Source: Elusimicrobiota bacterium (lineage in GTDB: Bacteria > Elusimicrobiota > Elusimicrobia > UBA1565 > UBA9628). From it: a DNA stretch of 33,132 bases. Position 1 is the first letter of the stretch. Every line of letters starts with the position of its first letter. A program made the position numbers and the translations under genes. The DNA is taken from contig JACRDS010000109.1 of the NCBI GenBank assembly GCA_016212825.1, positions 1-33,132 of the forward strand, read 5' to 3'. The notes under the pieces were generated by a model. The model saw nothing but the letters and a program-made list of their open reading frames with translations, did not search any database and was not told where the DNA came from. Positions 8,721-16,294 of this stretch are shown piece after piece.

Positions 8721-9950
8721 TCAGGCAAAGCGGTGCCGGCGCACGGCCCCGCCGCGGCCGCGGAAGGCGCAGCAGTTGCGGCCCGAGGCCTTGCAAAGCA
8801 AGAGCAGCTCGTCGGCGGCCTTGATGGCCTCGTCGAAGCTGGGCAGGCCGCCGCGGCGCCCGGGCTTCACGGTGAGGATGCCCGCGCTGAAGCGCAGGCG
8901 CTCGGATGCGGCGCCGCGCGCCCGCGCCGAAGCCGGCATGAAATCCGCCTCCCGGAGCCGGGCGTGGACGCGCTGCAGGATCGAGCGCACGGCCTCGGAG
9001 CTCGCGCCCGGGAACAGGGCCACGAACTCCTCGCCTCCGTAGCGGCCCACCACGTCCGAGACGCGCAAGGTGGCCTGCACGGTCTGGGCGAAGCGCTTGA
9101 GCACCGCGTCGCCCACGTCGTGGCCGTAGCGGTCGTTGAAGCGCTTGAAGTGGTCGAGGTCGAGCATGGCCACGCTGACCACGCCGCCGCCCCGCCCGGC
9201 GCCCTCCAAGGCGTGCTCCCAGCGCTTGGCGAGTATGGGGCGCAGGAAGAAGCCGGTCAGGGCGTCGCGCTCCGAGAGGTACTTGGCCCGGCGGAAGTCG
9301 CGGGTGTGCAGGATGCGGTAGCGCAGCAGATCCGCGAAGGGCAGCAGGCGCTCGGTGAGCTTCTTCAAGGCCGGCTGGCGCGGCTTGGAGAAGGACATGT
9401 GCATCTTGGCCAGGACCTTGGAGTTGTCCGGGTGCAGGACGGTCCAGTTCATCCAGGAGCGCGTCTCCTGGTGCCGGGCCTGGGCGATCTCCTCCATGGA
9501 CAGCTCGCGCACCACGTTGTTGACGATGCGCGGCCGCTTGGTAATCATGCACTCAAGCATGCTGGCCTCTAGGAAGAGCGAGTCGCGTATGATCTTCTCG
9601 CTCTCGGCCGTGTAGCCGATGAAGATCTGCTCCTCCAGCAGTCCGCCCAGGTAGGCGCGGTGGCGCTCGGCCTGGCCCCGGTACCAGGAGATGGAGGGCA
9701 GGCGGCGCCGGGGCATCCAGCCCACCCGGTCGTAGAACTCGCGCTCGTCGTAGTCGGTCAGGATGGTGATGTCGCCGCGGTTGACGCCGAAGTACTCGAA
9801 GAAGTAGCGGTAGAGCTGGGCGCCGACCTCGCGCAGGTCGTTGGTCCGGATGGCCGCGGAGAACAGCTCGTTGCGGCGCCGGTTCTCCAGCCGCTCGCGG
9901 TAGAGCTGGGCGCGCACGGCCTTGAGCCGTGCGGAGAGGTCGCGTCCCAT
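8721..9950 (-). CDS. GGDEF domain protein (diguanylate cyclase)
   Basis: RYGGEEF active site with RxxD (RVSD) five residues upstream (inhibitory-site position), SERDALTGFFLR start of GGDEF. Likely start is ATG at 9950 (MGRDLSARLKAVRAQLY), not the ORF-track start at 10343, which would overlap ctaB. Confidence 0.9.
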   Translation of the reverse strand: MGRDLSARLKAVRAQLYRERLENRRRNELFSAAIRTNDLREVGAQLYRYFFEYFGVNRGDITILTDYDEREFYDRVGWMPRRRLPSISWYRGQAERHRAYLGGLLEEQIFIGYTAESEKIIRDSLFLEASMLECMITKRPRIVNNVVRELSMEEIAQARHQETRSWMNWTVLHPDNSKVLAKMHMSFSKPRQPALKKLTERLLPFADLLRYRILHTRDFRRAKYLSERDALTGFFLRPILAKRWEHALEGAGRGGGVVSVAMLDLDHFKRFNDRYGHDVGDAVLKRFAQTVQATLRVSDVVGRYGGEEFVALFPGASSEAVRSILQRVHARLREADFMPASARARGAASERLRFSAGILTVKPGRRGGLPSFDEAIKAADELLLLCKASGRNCCAFRGRGGAVRRHRFA

Positions 9951-9979
9951 GGTGGTCCGGATTCTAGCACATCGGCCCG

Positions 9980-10825
9980 TCACAGGTACGGGTCGGCAGT
10001 GATGAGCGCCATGACGATGAGGACGAAGGCGTTGAGCCGGCCGAAGGCCTGGCTCCGCGCGGCCTCGTCCGGCAGGCGCAGCAAAGGCACGCAGCGCCAG
10101 GCCAGCCAGCCCGCGGCCGCGGCCAGCAGGGCGCAGGCCGCGGGCGAGGCCACGACGCCGGAGAAAGGCAGCAGCAAAGCCGAGGCCGCGGCCGCGCATA
10201 TCCAGACCGCGCTCAGCCGGCCCAGGCCCGCCTCGCCCAGAGCCAGTCCCGGGTCCTGCAGGCTGGCGCGCCTGAGGTCCGCGGCCTGCCGGGGAGCCAG
10301 GAGCCAGAAGTGCGGCACCTGCCAGAGGTAGAAGAAGAGGCACAGAGCCGGGAGCCCCGGCTCGCTCCAGGACCGGCCCGCGGCCAGCCAGCCCAGCGCG
10401 GGCGGGACCGCGCCGACCAAGGCGCCGGGGACCACGGCGAAGGCGGTCAGTCGCTTGAGCGGGACGTAGACCCCGTCGTACCAGGCCACGGCCGCGGCCG
10501 CGAGCAGGACCCCGGCCGTGCCCGCGGCCAGACCGGTCGAAGCCAGGCCCGCGGCCAGCAGGCCCAGCGCCGCGCAGAGGGCTTGGGCCGGAGTCATGGA
10601 GCCCGCGGGCAAAGGCCGGCCCCGGGTCCGCTCCATGAGGCCGTCGCGGCGCCGCTCCAGGAGCTGGTTGAGCGCGCCCGCGCCGCAGGCGGTCAAGAGC
10701 ACTCCCAGGCCCAGAGGCCAGGCTCGCGGCCCGAAGCCGCCGGAGGCCAGGACGGACACAGACAAGGCCGAGGCCGCGGCGGCCGAGGCGATGCGCGGCT
10801 TGAGCAGGTCCGCCCCGGCCGTCAC
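9980..10825 (-). CDS. ctaB: Protoheme IX farnesyltransferase (heme O synthase)
   Basis: 281 aa; UbiA/CtaB-type LKPRIAS..., GAGALNQLLERRRDGLMERTRGRPLPAG, VPLKRLTAFAVVPGALVGAVPPALGWLA, FYLWQVPHFWLLA. Confidence 0.95.
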   Translation of the reverse strand: MTAGADLLKPRIASAAAASALSVSVLASGGFGPRAWPLGLGVLLTACGAGALNQLLERRRDGLMERTRGRPLPAGSMTPAQALCAALGLLAAGLASTGLAAGTAGVLLAAAAVAWYDGVYVPLKRLTAFAVVPGALVGAVPPALGWLAAGRSWSEPGLPALCLFFYLWQVPHFWLLAPRQAADLRRASLQDPGLALGEAGLGRLSAVWICAAAASALLLPFSGVVASPAACALLAAAAGWLAWRCVPLLRLPDEAARSQAFGRLNAFVLIVMALITADPYL

Positions 10826-11766
10826 TTGTCCCTCAAGGACTTGATGTAGGCGATGACCTCGGCGAGCTCGGCTTCGGTGAGGTCGGAAGGCGGCATGACG
10901 GGCGGATAGCCGACCACCACCGCGGAGTCAGGCTCTTGGATGACCTGCCGCAGGAACTTCTCGTCCGCCGCCACCTCGCGCTCGCCGTCCTTGAAAAGCA
11001 CGGCGTGGCGGGTGCCGTAGAGCCCCTTGAGGGTGGGGCCGACCATGGGGGTGCCGTCCACGGAATGGCAGGCCAGGCAGCCCTTGGCGCCCAGCAGCTC
11101 CAAGGCCGATGTCTTCCGGGGAGAGCCGGCGGCGGGCGCGGCGGCGTGGGGAGCATCCTCGTCGGAGAAGTACCACTTCTTGAAGTCCTCCTCCGAGAGC
11201 ACCCGGACCTTGGAGAGCATGGCGGAGTGGTCCACCCCGCAGATGACCGTGCACTGGATGTCGAAGTCGCCCAAAAGGCGCGGGGCGAACCAGACGAAGT
11301 TGCTCTTGCCCGGCACCACGTCCACCTTAATCCGGAAGGCGGGCACGAAGAAGCCGTGGATGACGTCGAGGCTGCGGGTGACGAGCTTGATCGGCCGGCC
11401 CAAGGCGGCGTAGAGCTCCCCGCTCTGCCGGCCGTTGGGGTACTTGAAGCTCCAGGCCCACTGCCGGGCCGTGACCTCCACCACCATGGCGTCGGGCGGC
11501 GGGTTGCGCATGGTGCGGAAGTCGGTCCAGCCGTAGTAGAACATGGCCAGGAAGAGGACCAAGGGCACTACGGTCCAGACGATCTCCAGGGGCGTGTTCT
11601 CGTGGATGTCCACCGGCTCCGGGTTGCGCTTGCGGCTGTAGCGGATGGAGAAGTACACGATGAAGAAGGTGACCAGCAGGAGGAAGGCGGCGCAGACCGC
11701 CAAAGTGCCCAGGAAGACCCGGTCCACCGACCCGCTGAAGCTGGAAGCCTGGGCTAGGAAGGGCAT
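10822..11766 (-). CDS. coxB: Cytochrome c oxidase subunit II with C-terminal cytochrome c domain (caa3-type)
   Basis: 314 aa; two N-term TM helices, WTVVPLVLFLAMFYYGWTDFRTM, ARQWAWSFKYPNG, CuA region CTVICGVDHSAM, heme motif CLACH at C-terminus; 4-nt overlap with ctaB. Confidence 0.95.
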   Translation of the reverse strand: MPFLAQASSFSGSVDRVFLGTLAVCAAFLLLVTFFIVYFSIRYSRKRNPEPVDIHENTPLEIVWTVVPLVLFLAMFYYGWTDFRTMRNPPPDAMVVEVTARQWAWSFKYPNGRQSGELYAALGRPIKLVTRSLDVIHGFFVPAFRIKVDVVPGKSNFVWFAPRLLGDFDIQCTVICGVDHSAMLSKVRVLSEEDFKKWYFSDEDAPHAAAPAAGSPRKTSALELLGAKGCLACHSVDGTPMVGPTLKGLYGTRHAVLFKDGEREVAADEKFLRQVIQEPDSAVVVGYPPVMPPSDLTEAELAEVIAYIKSLRDK

Positions 11767-11773
11767 AGGGTCT

Positions 11774-12058
11774 CTAACGGAAGGAGATGTCCAAAAATAG
11801 CATCCCGATGAAGATGATGAGCACGGCCAGGGCCGTGAAGACCATAGCCTTGAGCACGGCCTTCTCGTACTTGAGGTGCATGAAGAAGTAGAGGACCAAG
11901 GCGGCCTTCAGCGGCGTGAGCGCGAGCATGGCCCAGACCGCTGCGGCCTCGGAGACGCGGCTGGCCCCGACCAGGGCCGCGGTCAGCAGCACCAAGGCGC
12001 CCCAGACCTTGAGCAAGGTCGGGTACTCGATGGTGTGTCCCTGTTCCCGTACGCTCAT
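11774..12058 (-). CDS. coxD: Cytochrome c oxidase subunit IV (prokaryotic, CyoD/COX4 family)
   Basis: 94 aa; three TM helices, LTPLKAALVLYFFMHLKYEKAVLKAMVFTALAVLIIFIGMLFLDISFR. Confidence 0.85.
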   Translation of the reverse strand: MSVREQGHTIEYPTLLKVWGALVLLTAALVGASRVSEAAAVWAMLALTPLKAALVLYFFMHLKYEKAVLKAMVFTALAVLIIFIGMLFLDISFR

Positions 12059-12246
12059 CAGTTGTTGTTGCCGTTGCCGTCAGCCCCGGCGGCGCTTGGC
12101 GCCGCCGGGAGCGGGCGCACTATTCCTCCTGCGCCCGCACCTTCATAAAGAGCCGTTGTTATTTTATGAGAGATAGACTCTCTCTCCCGCCTTGCCGGCG
12201 GCACGAACTTTTGCCAGATGATGGGCACCGGTCTCTTCGTTTCCAT
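12058..12246 (-). CDS. Uncharacterized 62-aa ORF between coxC and coxD (overlaps coxD ATG as TGATG)
   Basis: METKRPVPIIWQKFVPPARRERESISHKITTALYEGAGAGGIVRPLPAAPSAAGADGNGNNN*; starts 10 nt after the coxC stop and its stop overlaps the coxD start; no TM segment; C-term half is low-complexity and lies on two hairpins. Confidence 0.4.
   Translation of the reverse strand: METKRPVPIIWQKFVPPARRERESISHKITTALYEGAGAGGIVRPLPAAPSAAGADGNGNNN
12085..12109. other. Perfect 11-bp stem hairpin (CCCGGCGGCGC-TTG-GCGCCGCCGGG)
   Basis: Read directly; lies between coxC and coxD. Confidence 0.85.
12111..12138. other. 9-bp stem hairpin whose loop on the minus strand presents GGAGGAATAG (SD-like)
   Basis: Minus-strand GCGGGCGCA-GGAGGAATAG-TGCGCCCGC. 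Confidence 0.8.
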
Positions 12247-12255
12247 TGTTTTGTC

Positions 12256-12858
12256 CTAGGCCGCCAGGTAGAAGAGAGGCAGCAGGAATATCCAGATGAC
12301 GTCGACGAGATGCCAGTACAGCCCGGAATTCTCCAGCAGGACATAGTCGTCCTGCCGCACGCGCTCGCGGGAGACCAGCACAGCCATGACGGTCAGCAGC
12401 ACCGTGCCAGCCAGCACGTGCAGGCCGTGCAGGCCGGTCATGATGTAGTAGAGCCCGAAGAACAGGGCTTCGCCCGCGGGCCGTTGGGCCAAGCCCGGGC
12501 CGTTGGGGTAGATGCCGTGGTGGAACTTCATCCCCCATTCTGCGGCCTTGTTGACCAAAAAGAGCGCGCCGCAGGCCGCGGTCAAGCCGGTCAATATGAG
12601 GGAGAGCTTCTTGTTCCCTTTCTGTATCGCCGTGATCGCTGCGGCCACGAATAGGCTGCTGGTCAGCAGGATGACCGTGTTGGCTACGCCCAAGGGCACG
12701 CTGAGCTCCCGTCCGGCGCTGTGGAAAGCCTCGGGGTTGAGCGCCCGGGAGCCGGCGTAGAGTATGAACAAGCCGCCGAAGAGCATGAATTCAGTGAAAA
12801 GAAAGAGCCACATGCCGATCTTGGCGCCCTGGTAGTCGTGGTGCACGGTCTCGCTCAT
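12256..12858 (-). CDS. coxC: Cytochrome c oxidase subunit III
   Basis: MSETVHHDYQGAKIGMWLFLFTEFMLFGGLF...GLYYIMTGLHGLHVLAG...YWHLVDVIWIFLLPLFYLAA; start ATG at 12858 gives ATGA overlap with coxA stop (the ORF-track start at 13056 overlaps coxA and is unlikely). Confidence 0.95.
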   Translation of the reverse strand: MSETVHHDYQGAKIGMWLFLFTEFMLFGGLFILYAGSRALNPEAFHSAGRELSVPLGVANTVILLTSSLFVAAAITAIQKGNKKLSLILTGLTAACGALFLVNKAAEWGMKFHHGIYPNGPGLAQRPAGEALFFGLYYIMTGLHGLHVLAGTVLLTVMAVLVSRERVRQDDYVLLENSGLYWHLVDVIWIFLLPLFYLAA

Positions 12859-14444
12859 CCCGGCCTCCCCGGGTTGTAGGCGTAGGGACCGGCGGTCACG
12901 GTGGGGACCTCGGCGAAGTTCTCGGTGGGCGGAGGCGAGGAGATGGTCCACTCCAAGGTGATGCCGCCCCAGGGGTTGGCCTCCGCCTTGCGGCCCCGGA
13001 ACAGGGCGCAGATGAAGTTGCTGAAGAGTGTCACAAGGCCCGCGGCCAGCAGCCACGAGCCGGCCGTGGCCACCAGATGCGCGTCATGGAACTGGGGCAG
13101 GTGCGCGTAATAGCGCCGGGGCATGCCCTGGGCGCCCAGCACGAGCATGGTGAAGTAGAGTATGTTGAAGCCCGTAAAGGTCAGGCCCCAGGCCGCATAA
13201 GCGGGCCTGGCCGCGTACATCCTGCCGGTCATCTTGGGGAACCAGTAGAGCAAAGCCGCGAAGAAAGCGAAGCCGGTGCCGCCGAACATCACATAGTGGA
13301 AGTGGCCGACGATCCAGTACGTGTCGTGCAGGTGCACGTTGAGCCCCAAAGCGCCCTGCATCACCCCGGTCAGGCCGCCGATGGCGAAGAGGAAGACGAA
13401 GCTCAAAGCGTAGAGCATGGCCGGGGACATCTCGATGGAGCCCTTGTAGAGGGTGGCGGTCCAGTTGAAGACCTTGATGGCGCTGGGCACGGCCACGATG
13501 AAGGTCAGCAAAGAGAACACGAAATCCGCGGTGTCAGCCATGCCGCTGGTGAACATGTGGTGCGCCCAGACCATGGAGCCGAAGCCGGCGATGGCGATGG
13601 AGGAATAGGCGATGGCGTTGTAGCCGAAGATGCTCTTGCGCGAGAAGGTGGGGATGATCTCGCTGATGGCGCCCATGGCCGGCACGATCATGATGTAGAC
13701 CGCCGGGTGGGAGTAGGTCCAGAACATGTGCTGGTAGAGCAGTGGGTCGCCGCCCTTGGCCGGGTCGAAGACGCCGATGTTGAAGAAGCGCTCCAGGATC
13801 ACCAGCACCAAGGTGATGCCGATGATGGGCGTGACCAGGACCTGGATCCAGGCCGTGGCGTAGAGCGACCAGACGAAGAGGGGCATGCGGTGCCAGGTCA
13901 TCCCGGGCGCGCGCAGGCGGTGGATGGTGGTGATGAAGTTGAGCCCGGTGAGTATGGAGGAGAGGCCCAGGACGAAGGCCGCCAGCACGGCCAAAGACAC
14001 GTTGGTGCCGGTCTTGATGCTGAAGGGCACGTAGAAGGTCCAGCCCGTGTCCGGCGGGCCGTGGCCGGTGAAGAGAGACAAGACGGCCAAAGCGGCGCCC
14101 GTGACGAAGAAGTACCAGGAGAGGAGGTTGAGCCTGGGGAAGGCCACGTCCTTGGCGCCGATGAGGATGGGCAAGAAGAAGTTGCCGAACACCGCGGGCA
14201 GGCCGGGGATGACGAAGAGGAAGATCATGATGACGCCGTGCACGGTGAAGAGGGCGTTGTAGGTCTGGGCGGTCATCAGGAAGTCCCCGCCGCTCAGGTG
14301 CTTGAGGCGCATGGCCACGCCGATGCCCACGGCCACGAAGAAGAAGACCGTCATGAGCGCGAGATAGAGCAGGCCGATGCGCTTGTGGTCGGTGGAGGCG
14401 ATCCAGGACAGGAGGCCGCCGCCCTGTCTGTCGAGATAGCTCAT
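12855..14444 (-). CDS. coxA: Cytochrome c oxidase subunit I (heme-copper oxidase, A2-type features)
   Basis: 529 aa; WTYSHPAVYIMIVPAMGAISEIIPTFSRK, VWAHHMFTSG, HDTYWIVGHFHYVMFGG. Confidence 0.98.
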   Translation of the reverse strand: MSYLDRQGGGLLSWIASTDHKRIGLLYLALMTVFFFVAVGIGVAMRLKHLSGGDFLMTAQTYNALFTVHGVIMIFLFVIPGLPAVFGNFFLPILIGAKDVAFPRLNLLSWYFFVTGAALAVLSLFTGHGPPDTGWTFYVPFSIKTGTNVSLAVLAAFVLGLSSILTGLNFITTIHRLRAPGMTWHRMPLFVWSLYATAWIQVLVTPIIGITLVLVILERFFNIGVFDPAKGGDPLLYQHMFWTYSHPAVYIMIVPAMGAISEIIPTFSRKSIFGYNAIAYSSIAIAGFGSMVWAHHMFTSGMADTADFVFSLLTFIVAVPSAIKVFNWTATLYKGSIEMSPAMLYALSFVFLFAIGGLTGVMQGALGLNVHLHDTYWIVGHFHYVMFGGTGFAFFAALLYWFPKMTGRMYAARPAYAAWGLTFTGFNILYFTMLVLGAQGMPRRYYAHLPQFHDAHLVATAGSWLLAAGLVTLFSNFICALFRGRKAEANPWGGITLEWTISSPPPTENFAEVPTVTAGPYAYNPGRPG

Positions 14445-15241
14445 GTCTTCTTCCTGTCCCAGAACACGGCCAAGAACACCGTGAGCAGGACCATCAGCAC
14501 GCTGAAGGCTCCCACCAGCCGGGTGACGCTGACGATGTAGCGCCGGCCGGCCGAGTCATAAGTGTAGCAGAAGGCGAGGGACTTGATGACGGAGGGACGG
14601 GTCTGCTCGCGCACGGCCTCGTCGAGCGCGGTCTGCAGGTCCACGGGCGGGAAGCTCGTGCCGTACATGTAGCGGGTGAGCAGGCCGTGGGGCGAGATGA
14701 TGAAGATGACGCCGGCGTGGATGAACTCCGCGCCGTAGGGCTTGAACTGGAAGCCCACCGCGTCGGTGAGGACCTTGATTTCCGGGGCCTGGCCGGTGAG
14801 GAAGCGCCAAGCCGCGGGCGGGAAGGGGCGCTGGAGTTGCCTGAGATAGTTCTGACGCTTCTTCTTGGCCATCTCGGGGATGTCGCGCTCGTCGAAGCTG
14901 ACCGTGACGACCTGGAAGTCCTTGGCCGGCTCGAGCTTGAGCTCGTTGAGAGCATCCACCAGGCCGTTCAAAAGCGGCGTGCAGATGCCGGCGCAGCGGT
15001 AGTAGTTGAGGGTGAGGATGGTGGGCTTATCGATGAGCCTGCCCAGCGTGACGGTCCTGCCCTCCTCGTCCTTGAAGCGCACCTCGAGCGGGAGCGTGGC
15101 GCCCAGGTGCTCGTCCACCCCGACCTCGGGCCGGTCTGCCGCCGGCGCGGCGCGGCCTGCCGCGGCGAAGGCCAGAGCCAAGACGATCGAGACGATCAGC
15201 AACGGTGTCAGGCCTTTACTTATCGTCCGTTTGCCCGTCAA
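14441..15241 (-). CDS. SCO1/SenC copper chaperone family protein
   Basis: 266 aa; PTILTLNYYRCAGICTPLLNGLVDAL (CxxxC), VTVSFDERDIPEMAKKKRQNYL, FIHAGVIFIISPHGLLTRYMYG; C-term TM; overlaps coxA by 4 nt. Confidence 0.92.
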   Translation of the reverse strand: MTGKRTISKGLTPLLIVSIVLALAFAAAGRAAPAADRPEVGVDEHLGATLPLEVRFKDEEGRTVTLGRLIDKPTILTLNYYRCAGICTPLLNGLVDALNELKLEPAKDFQVVTVSFDERDIPEMAKKKRQNYLRQLQRPFPPAAWRFLTGQAPEIKVLTDAVGFQFKPYGAEFIHAGVIFIISPHGLLTRYMYGTSFPPVDLQTALDEAVREQTRPSVIKSLAFCYTYDSAGRRYIVSVTRLVGAFSVLMVLLTVFLAVFWDRKKT

Positions 15242-16122
15242 AATGTCCTCCGGACTTCAGAAAACAAGGACCCCCACTCAGCCGGACTCAGCCCGGCGGA
15301 CTCCACGGCGAACCCATTGCCCGGGGCCTGGGCCATAACCGCCTCGGCCAGGGCCTTGGGTCCCCCCCGCCATGCGGTCGAGTTCCTGAGCCAAACGGCC
15401 GCGCGCTCCGGGTCCGTTACGACCCGGGCTGTCACGCCGGAGAAGACCAAGGGCTTGGGCGCCGAGTACTCCTCGACCAGCTTCTTCATGGCCAGGCTCA
15501 CCGGGATCTTGTTGGACACCACCTCGCCGGCCGAGGCGAAGGTCTTGGCCAAGGCAGCCAGCGCCGCCGCATCCTCGGGCGGCCTCTGGAACATGGCCTT
15601 GGACTGCACGAAATGCGCCAAGGCCATGCGGTCCTTGGCCCGGATAAAATCGAAAGCCGCCATGCCCCCGCCCGGGATGCCGCCGGCCAATGTCTTGAAG
15701 ATGCCGACCAAGCCGGAGCCGTTCTTCCAGCCGGCCGCCTGCGAGAAATTCCGCGGCCGGGGATCCATGGTCAGGGCCGACGCCCCATCGCCCAAACCGT
15801 CGGGCCCATGGCATTGCACGCAGTTCTTGGCGTAGAGCTCCTGCCCCCGCTGCACCAGCTCCGGCGAAGCGGTCAGCACGGTCTTCGGGTCCACCGGAGG
15901 CACCACATAACCCCTGACCGCCGGATACTCGGTCGGGTCCAGCCAGCCCGTGGCGCCCTGTTGCGGGATGTCGGCGCCGGAGGGCGGCCGATTGGCGATG
16001 CGCAGGCTCGGCACCACGATGAACTCGAACAAGGCCACGACGCAGAGCCCCACCAGCACGGTCATGAACACCGTGCCCAGGCGCTTGAGCTCCTCAGGGC
16101 TCGCGTAGTCTTCAATCCTCAT
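15238..16122 (-). CDS. Membrane-anchored monoheme cytochrome c (ActE-like, accessory)
   Basis: 294 aa; N-term TM TVFMTVLVGLCVVALFEFIVVPSL, one heme site CVQCHG, C-terminal half with no second CxxCH; 4-nt overlap with SCO gene. Confidence 0.85.
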   Translation of the reverse strand: MRIEDYASPEELKRLGTVFMTVLVGLCVVALFEFIVVPSLRIANRPPSGADIPQQGATGWLDPTEYPAVRGYVVPPVDPKTVLTASPELVQRGQELYAKNCVQCHGPDGLGDGASALTMDPRPRNFSQAAGWKNGSGLVGIFKTLAGGIPGGGMAAFDFIRAKDRMALAHFVQSKAMFQRPPEDAAALAALAKTFASAGEVVSNKIPVSLAMKKLVEEYSAPKPLVFSGVTARVVTDPERAAVWLRNSTAWRGGPKALAEAVMAQAPGNGFAVESAGLSPAEWGSLFSEVRRTF

Positions 16123-16294
16123 CGTTCAACACTGTACGTACAGAGTCGGTGGATAACTTCGGCCGCCTTCTCAACTTGGTGCGCACCAAGTTCATGGGAG
16201 CCTCCCGCCACCCCTACCCGACTCGGTCCAGACCGAGTTTGTGGATAACTCCGCGAAAAACGTGAAATATGTGAAAACCAGGCACCGTCATCCG
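16123..16294. repeat. 172-bp non-coding spacer with three palindromes, duplicated GTGGATAACT words and one dispersed-repeat copy
   Basis: CTGTACGTACAG 16132-16143; AACTTGGTGCGCACCAAGTT 16173-16192; ACTCGGTC-CA-GACCGAGT 16221-16238; GTGGATAACT at 16149-16158 and 16241-16250; GTGAAAACCAGGCACC 16271-16286. Confidence 0.75.

Noticed and set aside
9951-10343. N-terminal extension of the GGDEF ORF
   Set aside because: Overlaps ctaB on the same strand in another frame and is low-complexity; ATG at 9950 is the sensible start.
12859-13056. N-terminal extension of the CoxC ORF
   Set aside because: Overlaps coxA out of frame; ATG 12858 gives the usual CoxC N-terminus and an ATGA overlap.
13077-14540. 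487-aa plus-strand ORF
   Set aside because: Antisense to the clear coxA gene; composition (His/Asp/Glu/Gly-rich) is an artefact of the complementary frame.
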